Assembly (NCBI GenBank): GCA_002706765.1
Contig: PAJV01000010.1
Location: forward strand, 64,380 to 128,379
Reading direction: 5' to 3'
DNA from: Gimesia sp.
GTDB lineage: Bacteria > Planctomycetota > Planctomycetia > Planctomycetales > Planctomycetaceae
DNA length: 64,000 nt
The notes under the pieces are model-generated. The model was not told the origin of the DNA. It worked only from the letters and a program-made list of their open reading frames with translations, and did not search any database. This document shows positions 8,942-18,005 of this stretch, one piece after another. A program made the position numbers and the translations under genes. Every line of letters starts with the position of its first letter. Position 1 is the stretch's first letter.

Positions 8942-10306
8942 TCAGCCTGTGGAGACAGTACCTGCGTCGGATTCTTCCTGTTGTTTAAACAGCTTGGGAG
9001 GATGAGCGGACCAGACCGCGGCTGCTGAGATTAAGGGGAGAGTGGCAAACAGGTAGAGAGCCGGATTGTAAGAATCGAAGTAGTCAATCGACATGGCGAC
9101 CGGGAGCGGTCCTAAAGCAGAGGCCAGAATCATCATCGACCAGGCTACGCCTCGGACGGCACCCTGGTTCATGCGGCCGTAATAGTTAATCCAGACAACG
9201 GTTGCCGTACTGCGAAACACGCTGCCTGTCAAACCGAGCAGAAAAGTATACACGACCACCATCCACAGGGCAGGCATCGTGAGGACAATCAGATTCGCCA
9301 ATGACAGACAGAGCATGGAGCCACATAGAATATAACGACTGGGAAAACGGTCGGTCAGCCAGCCAGCCGGAAACATCAGTACGGTAGCGCAGATCGCCTG
9401 AAAGGACATCATGCGAATGGCCCAGTTCATGGGAACACCGTGACTGCCCAGCAGGGCGATCTGGTGAAACACAAGTCCGGTTCCCACTAATGCATGAGTC
9501 GTGATGACCGTCAGAAGTTTCCAGAAAGTCGGGTCGCGTAAAACCTGGCGGACAGTCCAGGATTCAATGGTCGCGGTGATCAGAGGGCGTTTCTGTCGGG
9601 CACCGGGGAGCTCAGGCTCAGGTTCCGGTTCGTCTGCGGGGTCGATTCCATCCGGGTGCAGTCCCAGGTCTTCCGGACGATTTCTGACAATAAAGATTCC
9701 AGGCAGAATCAGGCAGACGGCGACCGTGACCGCGTGAACAAGCCAGCCGGTCTGCCAGCCATAATGGGTAATCAACCAGCTGTTCAGCAGAGGTATGGTC
9801 ATCACGGAGAAGGCACTGCCAAATCCAGCAAGTGCCGTGGCACGTCCCCGTTTTTTCTCGAACCATTCTCCCACCATCCAGACGGAAATTAAAGTGAGGG
9901 CACCTTGTCCCAGGCTGCGAACGAGACTGAATCCGATATAAAGTTCCGACAGTGAGTGAATCCGCGACATGAAGAAGCAGGCGGCAGCGAGGCCCACGGC
10001 GATGATGGGCAGAATGATTCTTGCGCCAAAGTGGTCCAGCAAACGCCCGACAAACGGGAGCAGGCAGGCACTGACGATTGTGGCAAACCCGTAAGCCAGT
10101 GAGTATTGCGTCTCGGTTAACCCCAGGGAGGCTCGCATGGGATCTTTAAAAACAGCGACGGAGAAAGACTGGCCGGGGGCGGATAAAAACTGCGCCAGCG
10201 CCGCGATTCCCAGCATGGACCAGCCGGGAAAATATTTGTAAGTGGGGAGGGTGAGTTCGGGGGAGGTTGCATTCAGCTCTGCGTCAGCAGTCGACTGCGA
10301 ATTCAT
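8942..10306 (-). CDS. MFS transporter, oxalate/formate antiporter-like
   Basis: A 454-residue major facilitator with about 12 membrane segments in two halves and a charged central loop (about 205-235, with DPADEPEPEPELPG). The A-loop signature between TM2 and TM3 reads GRLLDHFGARIILP, and the second-half equivalent is GWLTDRFPSRYILC. The start of the first half (GWSMLGIAALAQFLSAPGQSFSVAVF) resembles the OFA/monocarboxylate branch. The substrate is unknown; small carboxylates are a reasonable guess. Monocistronic in appearance: it converges with the K+ channel gene and has a 264-base gap upstream. Confidence 0.88.
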   Translation of the reverse strand: MNSQSTADAELNATSPELTLPTYKYFPGWSMLGIAALAQFLSAPGQSFSVAVFKDPMRASLGLTETQYSLAYGFATIVSACLLPFVGRLLDHFGARIILPIIAVGLAAACFFMSRIHSLSELYIGFSLVRSLGQGALTLISVWMVGEWFEKKRGRATALAGFGSAFSVMTIPLLNSWLITHYGWQTGWLVHAVTVAVCLILPGIFIVRNRPEDLGLHPDGIDPADEPEPEPELPGARQKRPLITATIESWTVRQVLRDPTFWKLLTVITTHALVGTGLVFHQIALLGSHGVPMNWAIRMMSFQAICATVLMFPAGWLTDRFPSRYILCGSMLCLSLANLIVLTMPALWMVVVYTFLLGLTGSVFRSTATVVWINYYGRMNQGAVRGVAWSMMILASALGPLPVAMSIDYFDSYNPALYLFATLPLISAAAVWSAHPPKLFKQQEESDAGTVSTG

Positions 10307-10570
10307 TACAATTTATTTCTTACCTGGATTATTTGAGGTATTAACCCGGGGCGGGCGACCGGTGGGCTGAATCCAAATATATCAGATGAGCAAATGAACG
10401 CGTAGCGTAGAAAGTAACTGCTTTTCACAAAAAACAGATCTTCATCTGATCCTTAAAGGAACCTCATCCATAAGTAATCTGGTGCCTGTGGTTTACTCAG
10501 ATTGATGAGGGTAAATCAGTTACACTTTCCCATACAGATCTACCGGCATTTTTTCACGGTACACAGTAAA

Positions 10571-11464
10571 TCAAATTCCCAGCCAGTCATTGAACAGGAA
10601 CACGAGTCGGCCACTGAGCAATGCGATTCTGCCCATCACGGTATAGGCAAAGCTTGCGCCAAAGGTAACCATCAAAAACCAGATCCCCAGACGGGAAATA
10701 TATTTGACGACTCCTTCATGTTCGATGGAGAAGAAGAAATAGATCATGCAGGAGACCACGCCCACGATAAAGATGGTATTTCGTAGTGATTTGATCCACA
10801 GCAGAGAGCCATCGGAGGCAAACACAATGAAGGGCATGACGGTACTTTGCAACTGTCCCACAAAGTCCGTTTCCAGATAGCTGATCAGGCGGATTCCGGC
10901 CGTGGCACCGATAAAGAATGCGAGTGGCCAGCGGGCAATCCAGCTTCCTTTGGGGGATAGACGCCATAACAATAAAATACTCAAGACGAGCGGGATCAGA
11001 TAGAGATAGTCCGGCCTGGCTGTGGAATCAATATCAGGATAAAAGGTAATGCGTGCCAGGCCTGGCAGAAGTTTCGCGTACAGGTTGGTCATGATTTCTG
11101 TCCAGAACGCGACGACCATCGCGTAGGCCGCAGAAACTCCGACAAATACTGATTCCGTAAATTTATAGATCGGGTTATCGCCGTACAGAAAGGAAAAAAT
11201 GGCCAGAGTACTAAATGCGGCGACCCACAGACCCAGCGTGCGTGACAAACTGAAGCGAACGTCTGGTTCCCCTTTTTCCGCTTCCGTCACCTGTTGATAT
11301 CGCGTCCAGCGATAAACCTGTTCCTCTCCCTCGGGCTGAGACGCCTGGGCTTCGACGGGGATTTCACGCACGTAGACGCGACCATTTCCTTTGCTTGCCT
11401 GGAACAGCAGAAATGCACCACCGGCGACCATCAAGATTGTCCAGATGAGTGTTGATTGCTTCAT
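10571..11464 (-). CDS. Polytopic membrane protein, last gene of the MutL-like/DUF6754 operon
   Basis: 297 residues. An N-terminal membrane segment (about 5-23) is followed by a polar stretch and then six or seven further hydrophobic segments reaching the C-terminus. I do not recognise a family or a catalytic motif. Charged residues within otherwise hydrophobic stretches (AFWTEIMTNLYAKLLPG; FLFNDWLG at the end) could line a path, but that is speculation. The start codon overlaps the stop of the upstream gene by four bases (ATGA), showing translational coupling and joint function. It is the distal member of the seven-gene block 10571-17768. Confidence 0.75.
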   Translation of the reverse strand: MKQSTLIWTILMVAGGAFLLFQASKGNGRVYVREIPVEAQASQPEGEEQVYRWTRYQQVTEAEKGEPDVRFSLSRTLGLWVAAFSTLAIFSFLYGDNPIYKFTESVFVGVSAAYAMVVAFWTEIMTNLYAKLLPGLARITFYPDIDSTARPDYLYLIPLVLSILLLWRLSPKGSWIARWPLAFFIGATAGIRLISYLETDFVGQLQSTVMPFIVFASDGSLLWIKSLRNTIFIVGVVSCMIYFFFSIEHEGVVKYISRLGIWFLMVTFGASFAYTVMGRIALLSGRLVFLFNDWLGI

Positions 11465-12324
11465 TGATGCAGTCCCTGTTTTCGTTCCCAGAAATAAATC
11501 ACGTTACCTAAAAATATCAGGCTGATGAGCAGAAGATGTGCTACCAGCTGAGGTCCCATGCGAACCAGGCCTTCCTTGGCGTTCGGATTGTTTTCCAGTT
11601 CGGGGTATGCGTTGATAATCGCCTGTTCGTATTCGGCGGCTCCTTTGATTGCAGCCAGCATGCCCGTCAGCTGGTCGGGGATGTAAGGCAGCATGATCGG
11701 GGCCTGGACTCCGGTGCAACCCACGACAGTGGGAATATCAAAGGGGGAAGAGCCATACAGCACCCATTCCTGTGAGCCGGGATAGCCGGCGCTGACATTA
11801 CACAACAGGTCGACCTGCTGAATGTTTTTGAGGTTCTTTGTGAGGGGGATATTATCGAGGTTTGTGCCGTGAATGTCCGTGGAGTAGGACTTTTTCAGAT
11901 CTTCCACGACGAGTTTAATCACGCCTTCGTTGCCGGCCCGGAATCCAAGGTTGACGTATTTTGTGCCGTATTTGCCTTTGTAGGTCTCAGGGTATTCATC
12001 CTGCAGGATGCCGATCGAATTCTGGATCATGGAAATCCCCTGAGGCCAGAGTGTCATAAAATAGATGTTATGTTTTTTGATGGCGCAATGTCGGGCGAAG
12101 GCAGACGCCATGGGCTGGAGTTCTCCCTGGCTGGCAGGATCATAATCCAGAGCCATGACCACGTTGGAACCATCGGGCAGATTATCGACGGCATCAAAAA
12201 CCGCCATCACCTGATCCGAGGGGACTTCAGGAAATGTCGTGCCCATGATGAGGGGAACGGCAACGGCGATAAACATCAGGAAAAAGATCCAGCGACGATC
12301 CAGATGTTGTAGAAAGTCCAGCAT
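11461..12324 (-). CDS. Bitopic membrane protein with extracytoplasmic domain, MutL-like/DUF6754 operon
   Basis: 287 residues with a membrane segment near each end (about 13-30 and 260-277). Both flanks look cytoplasmic, so the 220 residues between are probably outside. That central domain alternates beta and helix (NVVMALDYDPA, HNIYFMTLWPQ, TKYVNLGFRAGNEGV, QVDLLCNVSAG, IPTVVGCTGVQAP) in a Rossmann-like manner. I do not recognise the family. It overlaps the downstream gene by four bases and lies three bases after the upstream one, so the three are co-translated. Confidence 0.72.
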   Translation of the reverse strand: MLDFLQHLDRRWIFFLMFIAVAVPLIMGTTFPEVPSDQVMAVFDAVDNLPDGSNVVMALDYDPASQGELQPMASAFARHCAIKKHNIYFMTLWPQGISMIQNSIGILQDEYPETYKGKYGTKYVNLGFRAGNEGVIKLVVEDLKKSYSTDIHGTNLDNIPLTKNLKNIQQVDLLCNVSAGYPGSQEWVLYGSSPFDIPTVVGCTGVQAPIMLPYIPDQLTGMLAAIKGAAEYEQAIINAYPELENNPNAKEGLVRMGPQLVAHLLLISLIFLGNVIYFWERKQGLHQ

Positions 12325-12327
12325 TGA

Positions 12328-13056
12328 TTACGCCTCCTGATCCGAGCCAAGGTAAGAACGGTCAACGCCTAATAAAACTTTCAGCGAAGTGGAAGCCACA
12401 CCCAGGGCAATTCCAATCTTGATGGCCCGCATCCCCGGCGTGGTAAAGTCTTCCATGATGATTTCCGATAAATTCTGCAGATTAAAATCACTGTATTTGA
12501 TGCCGCTCTCGCCGATAATAAATTCATCCGGAAACCAGCCTGTCAGCCAGACACTGGCGTAAGTGCGTCCCAGTAAAATGATGACGGCAATGATCAGCAG
12601 AATCGTGGCTTCCGTGTTTTTGGCACGGAAAGCCCGAAAGGCGGCGGAAGAAATATAAAACGCCAGCAGGGCAAACATGGTGGCAGAGAGCGGCGTGAAA
12701 ATATATTCGAACAGCCACCAGAAGACGCCGTCTTCCTGCAGGTAATCCCCCGACCAGGCAAATTCCGGGAACTTCACATTCGGGTGTACGCCCACTTTAG
12801 CCAGCCCGACAAAAAGAGTAATGAAAAATGCAATCAGGGTGACGGCCGCATAGCCCCAGCCTGGTTGTTGTGCAGATATTTTCTGCAGCTGCATCTTGAG
12901 CAGGTTGCCACCGCCGAGGATGAAAGCAAATGCAGCAAGCAGATTGAACCAGGACATTGCAATATTACCCCAGTCCACGAACAGGGGGATAAACGCGGTT
13001 CCAATCAGGACGAACCCCGTAATCGCGGAAATCAGCAGGGGGATGGTTCGCTTCAT
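12328..13056 (-). CDS. Six-TM membrane protein, MutL-like/DUF6754 operon
   Basis: 242 residues, with about six hydrophobic segments at roughly 4-26, 34-49, 69-87, 113-140, 148-171 and 208-230. A conserved-looking glycine-rich turn (FILGGGNLLKMQ) follows the second segment, and a longer polar loop (about 172-207) precedes the last one. No known family is recognised. It overlaps the stop of the DUF6754-like gene by one base (TAATG) and precedes the next gene by three bases, so it belongs to the same tightly coupled operon and probably the same membrane complex. Confidence 0.72.
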   Translation of the reverse strand: MKRTIPLLISAITGFVLIGTAFIPLFVDWGNIAMSWFNLLAAFAFILGGGNLLKMQLQKISAQQPGWGYAAVTLIAFFITLFVGLAKVGVHPNVKFPEFAWSGDYLQEDGVFWWLFEYIFTPLSATMFALLAFYISSAAFRAFRAKNTEATILLIIAVIILLGRTYASVWLTGWFPDEFIIGESGIKYSDFNLQNLSEIIMEDFTTPGMRAIKIGIALGVASTSLKVLLGVDRSYLGSDQEA

Positions 13057-14315
13057 TATTTGAAACCTCCTTTACCGAGGATATTCTCTATGATGTAGTT
13101 CGACGCGGACTGCAGGTAAGTCGGCTCCTGATTATCGGGAGCGACTCCACGTGACTGGATTGAGGAGAGGGTCATAATGAGGCAGCCGGCAATCAGCAGC
13201 AGGCCTCCAATCAGTTTTCCAAAGTCCTGTCCCTTCAGGCTGCCCAGCTGCTGGGGTTCACCTGACAGGTAAGCGGAAGCAGCAAAGAACTCTTCACCGA
13301 TCAGAGTGAAATCGCAGGCAGCGACGAAGAAGGGGAGCTGGGTCGGCATCGCGGTGCCTGCGACCTGAATCGCGCCGACCGAGTTGCCGGTCTCCGCCAG
13401 GATCAGTGACTCGGCGTAAAACGCACCCATGTAAAAACAGGCCGCCGGTTTGTCCCGGACCATTTTACCCGTAACGCTGGCAACATATCCGAACTGTTCG
13501 TCGGTGATGTAGTAGATGTCATCTTCGTTGTACTCATCGGGTCGCCCTGCTGACAAGTAAGCGGCTTCCACGGTATCCCGGGCCGTCGTCATTACCAGGG
13601 AGCGGGAAGTCGGGACTTCCAGCTGGGCGCGATAGTCTGCTGTTGTCTCTGCCACCTGCGCGAGAATCGTAATGCCGGCGACAGTCTGAATGTCATTGAT
13701 ATCCTGAATCCCGGGGACGAACAGGCAGGATCGCCCCATTTCAGTCGCACGGCCCACTGCATCGTTAATTGCTTCCAGGCCCGCAATTTTTCTGACTTTC
13801 AGTTTTTTACCGCTCCGTGCGAGTCTGATGAAGACGATGACTGAGCCGCAGATCAATACCACAAAGACTGCGAACCAGCTGCGCTGCAGGTTAAACCATT
13901 GCAGCGAGGCGATGACTGGCTCATTGAGGACGACGGGTTTCGATGTCAGGCTCTCCTGGCCGACGGCTTCGATCTGGTAGAGATAGGGAGTACCAGCTTC
14001 ACAGTTCGAATCCCGAAAGGTGTTGACCCGATAAGTGGGCTCGCCGATATTTTCAAACTTTGATTCTTCGTTATCTGCTTCCTTTCGAGAGATGACATAT
14101 CGTAAAACCTTGCGCGGTTTGAGATCGGGTTGATCATCCGGCGAAAGTGTCCAGAACAGATCAATGGCAGTGCCCGCATCCCCGGGAACATCCTCGGCTC
14201 GAAAGTCAGCAGGAGGCGCTGGTGGTTCGGCTGCTCGAATTACTGATAACCCTGAGACAGAGACCAGGGGCAACAGCAGTAAAATCAGTGCAAGCTTGAA
14301 TATCCGGTATTGCAT
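13056..14315 (-). CDS. DUF6754-like membrane protein with fibronectin type III-like domain
   Basis: 419 residues. A signal peptide or first membrane segment (about 6-29) leads into a fibronectin-type-III-like domain (about 33-130: PPAPPADFRAEDVPGDAGTA, PYLYQIEAVG). A membrane segment WFAVFVVLICGSVIVFI (about 142-158) follows, then a cytoplasmic alpha/beta domain (about 170-365) with GLEAINDAVGRATEMGRSC, TTARDTVEAAYLSAG and GNSVGAIQVAGTA, and a last membrane segment (about 367-386). This arrangement matches what is annotated elsewhere as DUF6754, usually found with MutL-like proteins. The function is unknown. It sits six bases downstream of the barrel/KOW protein and overlaps the next gene by one base. 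Confidence 0.75.
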   Translation of the reverse strand: MQYRIFKLALILLLLPLVSVSGLSVIRAAEPPAPPADFRAEDVPGDAGTAIDLFWTLSPDDQPDLKPRKVLRYVISRKEADNEESKFENIGEPTYRVNTFRDSNCEAGTPYLYQIEAVGQESLTSKPVVLNEPVIASLQWFNLQRSWFAVFVVLICGSVIVFIRLARSGKKLKVRKIAGLEAINDAVGRATEMGRSCLFVPGIQDINDIQTVAGITILAQVAETTADYRAQLEVPTSRSLVMTTARDTVEAAYLSAGRPDEYNEDDIYYITDEQFGYVASVTGKMVRDKPAACFYMGAFYAESLILAETGNSVGAIQVAGTAMPTQLPFFVAACDFTLIGEEFFAASAYLSGEPQQLGSLKGQDFGKLIGGLLLIAGCLIMTLSSIQSRGVAPDNQEPTYLQSASNYIIENILGKGGFK

Positions 14316-14321
14316 AAATGA

Positions 14322-15452
14322 TTATCCTTCGATGAGTTCCACATTGGCACGTGGAACAATCACGATTTCTCCAGAATCCAGAATGACTTCCAGGACGCGG
14401 GACAGCGATCCTGATTCGAGTGTCCGCAGTTCCGTAGGCATTTCACCCACCTCGCCCAGCAGACCAAAATACGGGTCCCGGATGATTCGCACGGGGACGC
14501 CCGTTTCCAGAATTCCAGCTGAATTAACCTGTCTGGTTTTATTATCGGGAGAGGTTTTGTGTTCCAGGGGAATGACGATTTCCGGTCGCAGAACGCCAGC
14601 CCGGATTTGCGTGGTCCCGTTGACGGCGGCTTTGGCTCCTTCGCGTTCTTTGAGCAGGTTGAACGTGCGATCCGCCATGGCAATATCACCGAAGCCTTCC
14701 GTGATAATCAGGGTGGTGCCGATATGTTCGGAACCCGTGACCGCCACGCCCAGATCGTAGCCCAGAATTTCTTTGAGGTCTTCATCATCGATTCCCCCGG
14801 AAATCATGGCGGCGACACCAATTTCGATTCCCCGCGATACGGCTTTGCCGGTCATGCGGGCACCGCCGATAACGATTTTTCCCTGCATTGATTCATCGAG
14901 CAGATCGTCTGTGAATGGTTGCTGTTTATTCTCGCAGGCGAAGGAAATCGTTCCGAAGGCTTCACCACCGATACCGAGGATGCCCTGCAAAAAAGTGACT
15001 TCCGATTCGATGACGACTCCCTGGTCGGGAATGACTTCTTTCACCGTACCTGCCTGGTAGGCACAAACCTGAATGGGCATGGGGGCACCCCGGAGAATAA
15101 CCTGTCCCGTCACATGCGAGATGGATTCAATCGTACCGGCTGTTTTGGCTCTTGTTTCCGATTTGAAAAACCCGAAAATGCCATTACTGCGTGCCAGGAT
15201 GTCACCCACGTGTACTTCTTCCCCTTCTGCAATCAGCATGCAATGGGGGACTTCCGCAGGAGCTACGGAAATCTGATTGGCAATATTGATCGGAGTCACA
15301 TCTCCCGGCATAAAGGTCTGGGCGACGATCTGGTCAGCGGTGACCCGATCACCCACTTTCACCAGCACATCGCCTGGAATGGGGAGCAGACGCCTGCTGG
15401 CGTGCAGAACGCGCTGCCTGATCTGTAAGCCGGGGGAATATGCTTTCGCCAT
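14322..15452 (-). CDS. Barrel-sandwich/KOW-like protein, MutL-like/DUF6754 operon
   Basis: 376 residues, with no signal peptide or membrane segment. The N-terminal 140 residues hold three lipoyl-like barrel-sandwich phrases (PGDVLVKVGDRVTADQIVAQ; AEGEEVHVGDILARSNG; AKTAGTIESISHVTGQVILRG). None has the lysine context of a true lipoyl or biotin site, so it is structural, as in RnfC or RNA polymerase hybrid domains. The middle (about 195-300) is alpha/beta with IVIGGARMTGKAVSRGIEIG and AVTGSEHIGTTLIITEGFG. The C-terminus contains a KOW-like turn (VRIIRDPYFGLLGEV, about 321-335). The function is unknown; it may be a cytoplasmic adaptor between the MutL-like ATPase (25 bases upstream) and the membrane proteins downstream. 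Confidence 0.7.
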   Translation of the reverse strand: MAKAYSPGLQIRQRVLHASRRLLPIPGDVLVKVGDRVTADQIVAQTFMPGDVTPINIANQISVAPAEVPHCMLIAEGEEVHVGDILARSNGIFGFFKSETRAKTAGTIESISHVTGQVILRGAPMPIQVCAYQAGTVKEVIPDQGVVIESEVTFLQGILGIGGEAFGTISFACENKQQPFTDDLLDESMQGKIVIGGARMTGKAVSRGIEIGVAAMISGGIDDEDLKEILGYDLGVAVTGSEHIGTTLIITEGFGDIAMADRTFNLLKEREGAKAAVNGTTQIRAGVLRPEIVIPLEHKTSPDNKTRQVNSAGILETGVPVRIIRDPYFGLLGEVGEMPTELRTLESGSLSRVLEVILDSGEIVIVPRANVELIEG

Positions 15453-15477
15453 AATGCTTATATCTCTGCTGGTTGAA

Positions 15478-17316
15478 TCATACTTCTGTAAGAGCCGGTT
15501 CCGGATACAACTGCAGTTCCTCGACCCAGCTGTTCAATTCTGATAAATGGTCTGTTTCACTGGTGGGAACAACCAGTGGTCTGCCCCGTGCATCCAGAAT
15601 CAGTCCCACCTTACCGCCACGCGCCTTAAACTCTGTTCGTTTACCCGGGCCGTTTCCAAAATCATAGCCCCGGCTGGGTTCGACGGTGACAACCGCCTGT
15701 TCATTTTCATCCAGGGGAAACAGCTTCATTTCACCACAGAGCATTTCACCAGACTCTTCCAGCGATTTGCTGCGAATGTGGTATCGAAAGCATGTTTTAC
15801 CAGCACGATATAGACCACGGGGGGCGATACAGGTACCCAGATAGATCAGACAGTCACGCTCGAATACCTGAAGTGCTGCGCGGGGATGGACCTGTGCCAG
15901 CACTCCCAGATGAGGCATCATGAAAATGCTGTCTTTGGCGAGTACGGTCATGCCCTCCGGTTCAAATGCATCAATCATCATGGAGGCGGTCTGATTCATA
16001 CTGGGGGCGTGTGAAAGTACCCCACCGGACGCGACCAGCAAATTGAGTTTCATGTTATCGACGATCGAGGCACCACTGGTGTTCTGGCTGAAAGTGTCAC
16101 CCACCGTTCGCTGTTGTTGAACCCCTTTTAAAGTGGTGGCGAACTCTTTGTGTTGAATGTAAGCCAGACGCAATGCTTCGCGGGCGACCGCCTGTTCGAA
16201 GACCAGCGCTTCCCGGGTCTGCGGAATGGTTGTCGGGCGGATCATTTTATTCTTGATATGATTCCGCAGTTCACGCGGATCCATTTCCAGGTGCACCCAG
16301 CGTAAGATCATGGGCAAGGTTGCTGATGCGCAGACATTGGAAATCGAGTAGCTCATCCCCAGGTTGGCACTTACTGTACGGTTAAAGGTGCCATTGAAAA
16401 CACTGAAAACATCGGTCGTCGCACCGCCAATATCGACGCCGAGGGCATTGATATTCTGTTGCTCGGCGATCGTCTGCAGGATGTTTCCCACGGCACCGGG
16501 TGTCGGCATGATCGGCGCATCTGCCCAGGAGATCAGTTTGTTGTACCCCGGGGCATGAGCCATCACGTGTTCGAGGAACAGATCGTGAATGGCGTCCCGC
16601 GCGGGGGCCAGGTTCTCCATTTCCAGTACCGGACGGACATTTGCCACGGTCGTCAGTTTCACATCATCATCAAAGGCTTCTGCAACCAGTTCTGCCGCCT
16701 CCTGGTTTCCCGCAAAGATGATTGGCATTTTATAGGTACCCCCAAAACGCGGCTGCGGTTTGGCAGGCGCAATCAGCTCTGCCAGCTCAACGACGTGTTT
16801 CTGAGTCCCTCCATCTGTGCCTCCCGCCAGAAGAATCATATCAGGGCGCAGTTCGCGGATGCGCTGGATCTGTTCGTGAGGCAGTCGTTTGTCGTTCGAG
16901 CAGATCGTGTCCATGACAATCGCTCCTGCTCCCAGGGCGGCGCGCTTCGCACTGGCGGCGGACATTTCGCGAACCACACCAGCGACCATCATTTGCAGTC
17001 CGCCCCCTGCGCTGGAGGTCGAAATATAAATGTCGCAACCGGTGTCTCCCTGTGCCGGTCGGATGATTTCACCATTGTCATCGATCAGTTTGCGACCTGC
17101 TAATTCGCCGACTTCGGTAACGGCATTGACGACACCTACCGTCACATCTGCGGCGGGTTCCTCGACGGTCGTGGGGGCTTCGCCTCGAAATGTCTGGCGG
17201 TATTCCCCATCGATTTTCTCAATTAATATGGCCTTGGTTGTCGTGCTGCCACAATCGGTCGCCAGGATGACGTTGATTTGATTGGGATCGAGTTGTTTTG
17301 CTGTCGTGGAATTCAT
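15478..17316 (-). CDS. MutL-like (glutamate mutase L family) ASKHA ATPase
   Basis: 612 residues resembling the MutL/GlmL family. The ASKHA nucleotide-binding motifs are visible: phosphate-1 at 20-30 (TDCGSTTTKAI) and phosphate-2 at 294-303 (VDIGGATTDV), with glycine-rich LLAGGTDGGT (162-171) between. In clostridia the gene lies between the glutamate mutase subunit genes and was proposed to be a reactivating chaperone. Here no B12-dependent mutase gene is near; the neighbours are membrane proteins, so I infer an ATPase that works on a membrane complex. The family name should not be taken as proof of glutamate mutase activity. Length is full for the family. The gene is second in the operon. Confidence 0.85.
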   Translation of the reverse strand: MNSTTAKQLDPNQINVILATDCGSTTTKAILIEKIDGEYRQTFRGEAPTTVEEPAADVTVGVVNAVTEVGELAGRKLIDDNGEIIRPAQGDTGCDIYISTSSAGGGLQMMVAGVVREMSAASAKRAALGAGAIVMDTICSNDKRLPHEQIQRIRELRPDMILLAGGTDGGTQKHVVELAELIAPAKPQPRFGGTYKMPIIFAGNQEAAELVAEAFDDDVKLTTVANVRPVLEMENLAPARDAIHDLFLEHVMAHAPGYNKLISWADAPIMPTPGAVGNILQTIAEQQNINALGVDIGGATTDVFSVFNGTFNRTVSANLGMSYSISNVCASATLPMILRWVHLEMDPRELRNHIKNKMIRPTTIPQTREALVFEQAVAREALRLAYIQHKEFATTLKGVQQQRTVGDTFSQNTSGASIVDNMKLNLLVASGGVLSHAPSMNQTASMMIDAFEPEGMTVLAKDSIFMMPHLGVLAQVHPRAALQVFERDCLIYLGTCIAPRGLYRAGKTCFRYHIRSKSLEESGEMLCGEMKLFPLDENEQAVVTVEPSRGYDFGNGPGKRTEFKARGGKVGLILDARGRPLVVPTSETDHLSELNSWVEELQLYPEPALTEV

Positions 17317-17381
17317 AGCTGACTCACCATCCGTGTCAATCTGAGAGCAGTTGAAGTGTCGTTCAGGCTGTGTGTTTATAG

Positions 17382-17768
17382 TCAGGAATCATCGTTTTTT
17401 GATACCCCCGATGGCGCGGGCTCCGCATTCGGAGCTCGATCTTCCGGCTTGGCATTGCTTAAAAATTCCAATCGCTGACAGAGCCATTCAATCGAGCCGC
17501 GCTGCTCCAGAAAATCAGCAAAGGTCTTCTGGGCGCGGGGGTCTACCAGGATTGACAGTAGGGGGGTGAAGAAATGGATGGCCTGGGAGCCGATGTAATT
17601 CAGGGGGCGGCAGGTTTCCAGTGTGAGGATTGCCAGGGTCACCATTTCCCGGCGAATGATTTCCCTGCAGATGCGATCTGCGATCTGCTGTTGCTCGACG
17701 GTGGGAGCAAAATCTTCGGGGCGTTCTACCGCGAAGGCGTGCGCGAGCCACTTTTTGATCATGACCAT
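17382..17768 (-). CDS. Small uncharacterised protein, first gene of the MutL-like/DUF6754 operon
   Basis: 128 residues, mostly helical. The N-terminus is basic (MVMIKKWLAHAF), followed by a hydrophilic helix, a hydrophobic stretch (about 45-75) that could be a buried or peripheral membrane helix, and a charged Pro-rich tail. I do not recognise the family. A second ATG two codons in (17762) has AGG at better spacing and may be the true start. It lies 65 bases upstream of the MutL-like gene on the same strand, so it probably opens the operon. Confidence 0.6.
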   Translation of the reverse strand: MVMIKKWLAHAFAVERPEDFAPTVEQQQIADRICREIIRREMVTLAILTLETCRPLNYIGSQAIHFFTPLLSILVDPRAQKTFADFLEQRGSIEWLCQRLEFLSNAKPEDRAPNAEPAPSGVSKNDDS

Positions 17769-18005
17769 CCTAGCCTGTATCCAGATATACTGAGCGTTTC
17801 GGAAGCTACTTTCAACAAAAACAGTTGTCAGTAAGCTGAGGGAATTCGTTGAACGCGTTTCTGTAATTCTGTTGTGGTTTCAATTGACGCAAGTTATTTC
17901 CATAATTGAACTAAGTCTAACAATAGCAGGATTGAATAAAAATGAAAGTATCCATCCGAAAGAAATAGCGATTCTGAAGAATCCCTCAAAAAACGGGCTT
18001 CTGTT

